Below, piece by piece: positions 54,621-64,000 of a stretch of 64,000 nt of DNA; positions within the stretch are counted from its first letter, which is position 1; each line of letters starts with the position of its first letter. The stretch is from NCBI GenBank assembly GCA_025617745.1, contig CM046859.1:26897371-26961370 (forward strand), in the 5' to 3' direction. The position numbers and the translations under genes were made by a program. This DNA is from Heliocidaris erythrogramma. Its lineage: Eukaryota > Echinodermata > Echinoidea > Camarodonta > Echinometridae. The notes beneath the pieces were generated by a model. It worked only from the letters and a program-made list of their open reading frames with translations. It was not told the DNA's origin and ran no database searches.

Positions 54621-57600
54621 GATTCAAAAGGGCAAAATGTATTTTCCTAATTACAAAACAAAATATTCTTACCTTCTGATATGTTTTTTATAATAAGACA
54701 CTAATTTTCCTGAGATATATAAAAAGTATTATTCTATATGTACTGTCAGAGTATGCATAATTTAATTCTCCATGAGAAGATTTCTAAGCACATTAACGAA
54801 CAAAGGCAAACCAATGTAAGCCTAATCTGTATTGGACAACAAATCCATCTTTATTCTAAATATATATGTATATTATCCATGTTATCTCTTTGATCTGGTT
54901 TCAGAATAATTCTTTGAATATAGAAAAGTAACATCCTCTTGAAAAAAGAAAAAAAAACACAGCTACTTATCAGGATAAGGACTATTGTTAAGATGGCTTA
55001 GTGAATATTAGTAGTTCTATTTAACTTTGCTGAGTACATTTTTTTTTGTAAACACAAATTCTAAATGTTTCTGTCATTTTCTGAAAAACTAGTGAGAACA
55101 TAAAGCTCCTATTTGGGAACAATTTAGCTTTGGAAAATAATGTACAACTACATGAACTGCCTCTTATATGTGATGAAACAAGTAATTTCACCATGTGGGA
55201 GGAACAAAATGAAAATTCTAATTCTACTGACTATTACTGACCTAAATTTAACAAGAGGCCATTATGGAATGAAACTTAACAATCTGCAAGGGTGAAAGAT
55301 GGAAATTGTAATCATATCCACCGCATTTGATACACTGCTTGTTAGAATGATCAATCTGGTTTATTGAAAGACACTGTGAGGTATTTCAAAAGTAAGAACA
55401 AATATACCAAGACCAAAGATGAAAAATGAGCCACCAGGAGCAGAAATAATCACAAGTTTGTGTCATCTGATACTATGCATTTAGAATGACCAATAAGCTT
55501 ATTGAAAGATACCACATGGGATTTCAAAAGTAAGAAATAATATTCAACGACAGATAGCATAGAATCTGGTAGGAGCTGAAAAAAAAGCTCGGGAATTTGA
55601 TTCTATGAAATTAGAATGACCATTCTGTTTTGCTGAAAGATATCTGATGGTGTCTCAAAGGTACGAAATAGGATTATTCTTGAAAATTTCAAGATAATAT
55701 AAAGCTGATTGATACAACCTTTCAAGGAAGGTATTATGATAAATTCTGTAAACCCACTAAATTGCTTATGATATCTTCTTTCTTTACTTCAAACCACAAC
55801 ACCCAGCAATCTTAACAGTAATTCAGTACATCGAGGACTGATCGAGGATGAAAAATTGTGATGGAAAACACAATGACAAAAAGATTGGTATCAGTAAAGC
55901 AAGATGTCTGGCTGATACACTGATAAGCAATGAGAAAAAAAGGGATGTGAAGGTACTATCCAACACGTGAAGAGAAGAAAATTGAAGAGAAGAAAATGGG
56001 AGAGAACTACAGTGGGTTGAGAAATGGAGAGGATTTGGAGGAAGAAACAAGAAAAGGGGCAGTCAGGCAGACAAATAAAATGAAAAATTGCACACAAAAA
56101 TGACAATTTTTCATACTTTAAGTAGACCAATAAAGGTGTTTCAAGGTACTTTCTAAAGTGTACTCATATGCTTGAATCATGAATGAATCTACTTTCAAAT
56201 ATCAAAGATAAAAGTTTAGTTCTGAAACTTCTGGTGGCGAAGAAAAAAAAACATTCGCAAAACCCACTTGGCAAACTGCAAATCTGGCGGTAATCCTACC
56301 TGTCATTTAGTGTTTTACAGACTAAATCTACTCAGTGTCTATTTTAATGAGTATTGGATGATGCTCCATATCATTTTAGAGTGATTTTTCATCACTTAAT
56401 TGCAAATCTACATATTTTAGGTCAGTCACACTGCATGTCATTAAAAGTAAAGACACAATACATACAATAACACAAACAAATCAACAACAGCATTTCATCT
56501 GCATGACGCACAGTACCACTTGCATATAGGTAGATCATTTCCCCTCATTTTTTAGGTCAGCAATAGAGAAAATCCAAGGTTATGGGGTTACCACACAAAA
56601 GCACTCTCCTGATTTATATCTTTTTAAGGACTGGTATTAACATTTTATCTCTCTTAAGGGTATTCATCTCTCTCCCCATAGTAACAGTTCAAACTTTATT
56701 TTCTATCAGATAATTTCCTTCTCTTTTTCTTTTTCAAAACAGTTTTGAAAAGTAATATGATCTGATCTTAACAAACCATCTTTTCTGTATTACAATGAAA
56801 CAATCTGTGGTTACTGTGTTGCTTTTATTCATTATTTGCTCTAGAAAATGCCTTATTGTTTGAAGTTCTTTCAACTGGAGCATGAAAAGAGATGCAGATA
56901 TTGGGGTCTACTGTGTTCCTCCTTCTTATCAAAATAAGAGATACAATACAAGCGGCATATATCACAGGACGAGACTGGACAACTGATATGGAGCGAAAAA
57001 AAATGTCTGTTTATTTAAAAAGCTTTATTATAAATATAAATCAGCAGGACATTCTCCCCGACAGGACAGTAGTAGTAGTACGGATACTAGTAAACTGAGG
57101 CATAATGGCATATAGGAATTGTAAGATTTAGATATCAAATTTGTATCAGAATTTGTCGGTCTAGAATTTGGGAGCTGCATATATTCCCCTCATTTTTCTT
57201 AAGAAATCTTGATTCTTTTTAAATCTTTGTGAGGGTTGGCCTTGAAGTATGCCTATATGTACTATAACCAACATTAAAAAAAGAGGTTGGAGAAAAATAG
57301 AATATCTGAATTTTAAAGTCTTTGAAATTTAAAAAAAAAAAAAAAAATTCACACAAATTTTTCCAAAATGTTCTGTAGCCCTATGTATTTCATATTCAAG
57401 ATAATATGAACATTTTTCTTTCTGCATTTTGATGTATATTCAATATAAAATTGAGTCACTATATGTTGTACTGCTGATGCTGAAGTAATTAACTGTACCA
57501 TGACATGGTAGGTCTTCTGAAATATGATAAACAAATAAGTACATCAAAGCAAAAAGAGTAAGCTTTACTTCCCAACTTCTACTATATAACTATCCCCTTA

Positions 57601-58065
57601 AGAAGATAACATTAAAATCCTAAACTCATTTGTTACAATAAATGAGTAATGAATTATCTATTCTGTTTCAACTCCACTCTCTGTATGGGTCAGTCATCGT
57701 AAGCCCCTTTGATTCAATTTGAGATTTCTCTCCCTTCCCACTCCATTTCAATTAGTCTGCAGGGAAATGAGAAATTGTCAATCAAATTACGGCTAACACT
57801 AAAGACATCCTGAAGATATTAGCCAGCCACAACACAAAAACATTGCCCCACTTTTATAGAAGTGTACTGTCTTCGCAACCTTCTCTTAGCCGGCTTATCG
57901 CAGGTAGACATGATGTCTCTCCGTGATTAAACGTGATTGCAGACAAGTCTCTTTTAATTTATCACTTCAGAGATAAATGCCTCACCAGTTAGGCAGAATC
58001 AAAAGTCAAGATTTATATGATTACACTGCTCTAGTGACCTTCCTATGTTGGTCGAAGTATACCCA
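54621..58065. other. Nothing recognised
   Basis: A/T-rich, with a 15 A run near 57331-57346. At 55380-55690 a loose repeat of gattgaaagacac-like and gtaagaaataa phrases recurs about three times. No gene. Confidence 0.4.
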
Positions 58066-58068
58066 ATA

Positions 58069-58195
58069 ATGTCCAGTACAACCTGCCCTAATGAGCACCT
58101 GCCCTAATGAGAACCTGCCATAATGAGCACCTGTATATAAAGAGCACCTGTATATAAAGGCCACCTGTCTAGAGTGACCACCTTAACCCGGTGAC
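58069..58195. repeat. Tandem repeat of a cacctgccctaatgag unit, MITE-related
   Basis: Five or six ~17-18 bp units (cctgccctaatgagcacctg, acctgtatataaagagcacc). Wording matches the interior of the pogo/mariner-type MITEs, so it is probably a diverged copy. Confidence 0.7.
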
Positions 58196-58544
58196 TGCTG
58201 AATTTCAATTAAAGGTACACCTTACTATGTTGTGTGTAGCATGGTCGTGTATGTTAAAGTGGCATCAAACTGGTGAAACTTGAACAGCGCCATCTTACAG
58301 TGACTGCTAAATTAAGATTATAACTTGAAAATTGATTGTATTTTATTTTGAATCTTGACAACAGCTTGTTTTTCGTATTTCATACTATTATTTTTGACTT
58401 TGTATAGGTGGAAAATTGCCTACAGATAGGCTACATTCTAAGCTTCTACAAACTAGAATGGGGCATGATGGGAAATGAGAGGCACAGACACTTTTAAAAT
58501 CCTGTTAAAAGATGGCGCCATTAGGAGCTTCAGTATACCGTCAC

Positions 58545-58800
58545 TAGGGAATCTAAAGCCCAGTTGACCAACGAAACAAAATATTGATAACTACGGCCCA
58601 AGAGACCAACACGTCCCCCCCCCCCCCCCCACAAAAAGAGAATCATTAAAAGCTTCACAAGGCCGACTATCATCCCATCCCACAGGTCTTTGGTCTCATG
58701 GGTTGTCAGCCTTATGAACCCTCAAATATCAGAATGTTCTTGAGACAATGGCAAGATTGTCAGTCTCGTGGGACAATGCTCTCAAGGGCAGGAAGAGCAG
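58545..58800. repeat. Dispersed repeat related to 18664-18790
   Basis: cggcccaagagaccaacacg, a C run (58616-58630), and then caggtctttggtctcatggg and tcagtctcgtgggacaatg. Left and right portions are partly inverted relative to each other. Confidence 0.5.
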
Positions 58801-59494
58801 TAACCAAACCACCTCTCCATAATTATTTGATAAGCTCCACTTTCCACTATGTTTTCTAAAACAATCGAAAGAACATATTTAAGCACAATCATGAACATGA
58901 AAAAAATATTTATAACCGTTCAAATCATATGTTTCTTTAATACCAAACATGGACCACATTTCCATTACTCACATAACAATACTCAGTTGAGAGGAAGGGG
59001 GAAGCAAGCATGCAGGGTCCTTGAAGTAAGTACTAAGACATTCTAGCTCCCAACAATCTCTCAGGCTAACAAAAGCCATTACTACATTTCAAAGGAATCC
59101 ATGAAAATTGTCCCTCTTTAAAAGTGCCTCACAAGAATGTCCTGACCCTTTTCCTTGGCTAAATCCAACATTTCAACATATCAATTTAAGGTAATTTCAC
59201 CTTTTAAAAACCAGACCACACATGTAATTGGATTCCCTTTCAGTACCACTCACTGGACATTTTAAAGGAACAATCTAAGTTTTGTAGCTCTCTTGGATTG
59301 TAACTTTTTTCCTAACAATTTTGATTACTTTTGTTCTATCAAATCCTAATTAAAAATGCCAAGAAATTAATCATCATTTAGATAAAAAAATTAGACAAAG
59401 GGATTACACATCAAGACAAGTGCTGATTCTGTTCATGAATGTGAACATTTTCCTTTAAAAAATAATAAAATAATATCTAAGGAGAGAAGAATTT

Positions 59495-59679
59495 GATCTG
59501 TTGTCTCACGATGTACCAAACACGACGTTTCGGATGCTATCCTTCATCAGGCAATGAAGACGAACTCTGCTGTGCGCGTGTTATATAGCGCTGGCTGGGG
59601 TTCGAGGAACCCGGGAGCATGCTATTGTTTGGCTCCACTGGGGCGGAAGCCGCGGTGCCATTGGCCGCTGCGACAGAGG

Positions 59680-59715
<36 letters not shown>
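59495..59715. mobile_element. Retroelement-like terminal fragment ending in a 35 C run
   Basis: gacgtttcggatgctatcct then tcatcaggcaatgaag resembles terminal sequences common in Penelope-type and related elements. G+C-rich body to 59680, then C from 59681 to 59715. No coding frame of interest. Confidence 0.45.
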
Positions 59716-59716
<1 letters not shown>

Positions 59717-60038
59717 CTACTCGTGGATTAACTACAAGTAAACTTAAAGTTTCGGAACTACGAGTCCATTCATACCATCTGAAACTACAAAATAATTGCA
59801 AGTTAACTTAAAGTTTTGAAACTACAAGCAAAACTGAAAGTTTAACTCCCATCGTGTGAACGTAACTATGGAAAAGGTAGGTCTCTTTAAGAATCAGCTT
59901 TGTTGACAAAGCACAAAGAAAAACCTTAAACAAATAGATGGAGCACTTGACTTTTAGTACAGAAAACGGAAACAGGAAAGAGGATCGCTGTGATCACAGG
60001 AGTCATTCACAACTATTGTTATGCGAATGAACCATCCT

Positions 60039-60126
60039 ATAATCATCTGTCCAGTGCCAGAAGGTCATTAACTATGAATGTAAAGTGGTATAAGTTAATG
60101 CCCTTCTGGCTCTCAACAGATATTAT
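60039..60126. repeat. Hairpin-family copy 4
   Basis: aatcatctgtccagtgccag with aaggtcattaact pairs with agttaatgcccttctggctc and tcaacagatatt. Confidence 0.78.
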
Positions 60127-63100
60127 GATAGAGAAATTTCAGAGTTTGATAAGTTTCTGTGTTCAAGAGTCTTCATCCCCAAAACAATCTAGATTTACTT
60201 GACCCAATTAATGATATATACTAGAGATATCAGAAGTGAAAAGGTGAAAGGTCAATGTTTATTTTTTTTTAAACTAGATTCGGAATGTTAATTGGAATAA
60301 ATAGCTACTTGAAATTATCTAGAGATAATTAAATATCAACGTTTTTATCATAACTCAGTAAACACCAGGTGGTACTTACAAAATTCATATCATTCAATAA
60401 TTACAAAAATAACCTGTTGACTTTTCAATTGCACATATTTGCATTACTTTTTATTTTCAATCTAAAATACAACATCAACAAAAATGCACAAAAATCATAA
60501 TAGTTTCTCCGTTCTTATTCTTTATTCTTTTCATCAAAGAAATAACAATAAGGCTTTTCTCGATTATTTGTTTATTTATGTTTATAGTCAGTCAAAGAAG
60601 TAAACAAGTACATACAAGCTATCACAACCCTAAAAAATATCTCGGCCTACAACCAAAAATCAGGAGGACAACAATAATGGCAGAAACACTTACAAAATCA
60701 GAGTGGAAGTGGAAATGTACCAAACAGAAAACAAGAAGGAGGATACTTAATTTTGAGGTGGTATCTAAGGAATTGTAAATTTGCATGCTTTACATTAAGT
60801 ACTTTAAAATGAGATGAAATGTAAGTGAGATGAAATGTAAGTGATGAAGTAGGTGGAGTTCATCGAAGGACTGGGGTACATTCAGCAGACTTAAAAGTGG
60901 TGGTCTAATTTAGCTTGAATAAGTGGAGGAGTGCCGCTGTAGCACTTTTATTCACTCTGTCTTCCGAATGTAAAATGATCACATTTACTACATCTTCTTA
61001 AAATTTTCCCCTAATTCTCATCCCCTTCCTCCTCTCAATTTTCTTATTCTCCTCTCCAATTTTAATGTTCTCTCTCCAAACAACATGTCCATTTTGGCAT
61101 TTTCATTCTTCTATATAGTTGCTTACTTAGCACATATTTTCTCTTGAATTTTCATTTGAACTGTCTTTCAAGAGTTGAAAAAACAGACTGAAGCACTACC
61201 CAACACCAAAAGAAACTGTTCTTTTCGGAGGGGGGGGGGGGGGGGGGGGGTAGTAAACAGCTTCCAACTTCCAACAATATTTCTTCACCAGGGATCATGT
61301 TCTATTCATGTTTCTCTCTTCTTGATCAGATTTTAAACACAAAATAGGCGTAAGCAACAATAATTGTCCTGACCTTGAGAGTAAATGAATCCCTACGTGT
61401 CATGTTAATTAAATTTCATGCATTCATTTTGGATTGAGCTAAAACATTCATTTATTTAGAAAATTTGTACAGAGATGTTTGTCAGTGTGTACGGAAAGGT
61501 TCATTCAGCACGCACAGAAAATGGAAGCAGGCATCTCGGCTCATCACATAACGAACAAAAAATTCATTATTTTAAATAATGATAGACTACAACATCCATC
61601 AACCTGGACCAAATGAAAAAGGAATCGATCAACGACTTCATTTAACTTTGAATCCCAATCAATAAAGCGGAAATGACATGCGTTCCATCATGCCAATTAT
61701 ATAGTAATGCTTTACCACCGTGGCTCAAATTGCAATCCATTTCTCAGACTTATTGGGCTTCTTAGTACAATGCTGATTGCAATCTTGAAATGAAACATAG
61801 GAACCTAATGCAAAATACAAGTTTACTATGGGTTAAGAATACTACACATCAATCACATTCAAGACCAATTCTTGTTCTTGATCAAGATCTTCCAGTGTAT
61901 TGGCACAAGTTCAAAGGTTTAAAAATCATTGATTTGCTAAATCTTCTAATTACCCGACACATTTGCGCACATCAACCTCTTTCAAGAACAATTCCAAAAT
62001 CTGCAAAATACTGCAGTTTTGATAAGAGGTTGAAAATATAGATTTGCTTAATGTTCTAATGTTTGTGAACACCTGTCCTGGGTGGTGCACAACCCTGAAA
62101 ATGTTTGTGATGGAAAATTTGCAATTTCAGTATTTACCTGCTTACTACCGATTGTCAACTTTATGGATAACAAGATATAAAACTTTGGTTGCAGTTGCCC
62201 ATCAGTAAGTATCACACACACACATGTCTGATATCTAAGGCTGTAAATCCACAGTTAACTTTACCTCTGTGTCTAAGGTGAGCTAACATAAGTGGTCTCA
62301 CATTAATCGTCATGTGCATGCTAGTTGTATATGTAGAGGCATCAGCAGGTGCATGGGGTAGACACTCTGCACCCCTGGGCGGTGTGCAGGACCCCTATTT
62401 GCCCCCCTTTTGTTGGGGGATGATTAGAAAAGGGGTTCAAAGCACAATAGAGTGTAAAACTTTGTTCAGGATAATAATGAGAGGGGTCATAGCTGGCTAT
62501 TCACTGCTCTGTCTGGCCATAGGCTTACATGATACACTCTTTGTCTCCTACAAAAGCTAGCTGGAATCAGGACTCTGGATACTAATAAGGAGGCTTTTAG
62601 TCTTCTAGCTTTTAAGGACAGTTTACCCCAGGCTTAAGAGCACAAAATCACAACAAATAGTTTCAAATCTGTGGAGTATATACTCAGTTAATACTGAAGT
62701 GCAATTCATATTTTGTGTTGTGCAGAATGTATTAGAATTTAAAATATTGTAAAACTATGTAAACATAGATATTGGACTCAAGTGGTCACAAGTGGCCACA
62801 AATGGCCACAAATATGTTTGATCATTTGGACCAATCAATTTCTATCATGATTAGACAAGAATGGGACTAATGTTAAGAATTCTTAATTTTTTAAAATATA
62901 GAATCATTTAGACTAATCTTTAAAAATATTTTTGTTCTCAAATTTCAACTTCCCTTGTAAATGTTCAAATTCTCACTATATGTCTACCTTTATTTTTGTT
63001 TTCGTCCTTGTATATTTTCTGTTTGTTTTTTCAATTTTTCCTCTCCCTGTTGTCTCTTCTCCAGCTGTTCATCTTTTTGTTTAAGGCATCAAGGTGTGCA

Positions 63101-64000
63101 ATCATATTAGTTTCTATAAATTTTCTTCTTTTTATTTTTTTTCTTCATTTTCATTTCCCCTTTCTCCTTTTCACCTTTCTCCTTTTCACATCGCATAAGC
63201 CACCCACTTTCAAAGTGTTCATAATAAATCAGAAAAAAAAAGGGATTCCTACCTATCGAGGAGTTGTAAATTTATCAATCTTTGCACTTTAGAAAATAAT
63301 ATGTTTGATATAAGTCCCACAAAGATTCCAGAAAATAACATGACATTTCACACTTCAGACCCCTAACTGATCTATGGAAGTCGGGTAAACAAGACGTCTG
63401 TTTCATATACACATTCTATGATTTCTGTTCACAAGTCTGGTCAAAGTTGGAGAATAAATTTACGCCTGTTTGGGTTTCAAGTATTTAAGAAAGGCAATAA
63501 ATCTAGCACCAGCGGTTGAATGTGTGGCTATGACCTTCATAACTGTGAGGAACAAACAATATGCTTTGTGAAGTTGGAGATCAAAAGCAGCTTAGTAATT
63601 CAAGTTTTCTTTTCATATTTTGTGAAAAAGTATGTGATGCACATTTTTGAAAAGCTTATTCTGTTCGTTTCAATGCCATTTAAAACCCTTCCAAGCTGAA
63701 TGAGTTTTTTTCCGGTTCTCAATGAAATGGAATGTCCACACTGACTTCAAACTGATTTGACTAGGTGCTGAAAACTCAGGTGCAATAAATCATGTGACAA
63801 AGAACAAAATAGGTTTGAGAAGTTTTATGGGAAAAAATGTTATTCTTAAAAAGCAATACAATAATTTTCATACATAGCAACAACTGAATAATTAAATAGT
63901 ATTAATCAAGTGGACAGCAAAGTAATGTCATCCTAAACAAAATAGGGTTCTTCGCACAGAGCTCTTCAGAATCCCAAAGTTTAGTTGTCAAGGGAAAATA
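60127..64000. other. Right end, no gene recognised
   Basis: A/T-rich sequence with 21 G at 61230-61250. A short degenerate G/C-run fragment lies near 62350-62425 (gcacccctgggcggtgtgca). Confidence 0.4.

Overview
The window is eukaryotic nuclear DNA: long, mostly A/T-rich non-coding sequence, GT-AG spliced exons, polyadenylation signals, many short inverted-repeat transposons, tRNA-derived SINE-like sequences, LINE remnants and very long G or C homopolymer runs. The mix of repeats and the protein sequence suggest a marine invertebrate, most likely an invertebrate deuterostome such as a sea urchin. That is an inference; no species-diagnostic marker is visible. Almost all open frames longer than 60 codons are chance frames in repeats or introns.

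One gene can be named. A transmembrane prolyl 4-hydroxylase (P4HTM) lies on the + strand in nine phase-compatible coding exons from 6789 to 32491, encoding about 423 residues: signal anchor, two EF-hands and a 2-oxoglutarate/Fe(II) oxygenase domain with its H-x-D...H...K set. Exon 6 carries a one-base frameshift, either an assembly or sequencing error or a real lesion. Its introns, one about 12 kb, hold most of the repeats.

A second gene, on the - strand, converges tail-to-tail with P4HTM. Three exons (47643-47733, 42833-43054, 41695-41890) join in consistent phase with good splice sites and form the C-terminal part of a protein I do not recognise. Its 5' part probably lies beyond 47.7 kb or outside the window; no further exon was found with confidence.

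Region by region: 1-6.2 kb is repeats (G/C-run elements, a LINE remnant split by a foldback element, a SINE, a 1.3 kb mariner-like foldback). 6.8-32.5 kb is P4HTM, with nested Harbinger-like MITEs, a SINE split by a 117 bp foldback with an 8 bp target duplication, a decayed reverse transcriptase and a 290 bp palindrome in its introns. 32.5-41.7 kb is the convergent intergenic region, with mariner-type MITEs and an unusual bidirectional repeat cluster. 41.7-47.7 kb holds the - strand gene, including a foldback whose arms each carry a tRNA-like sequence. 47.7-64 kb has no confident gene; it holds polypyrimidine tracts, a 109 bp tandem duplication, a hairpin family and a few G+C-rich islands that could be regulatory. 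No rRNA, CRISPR, prokaryotic operon or virus-derived gene was seen.
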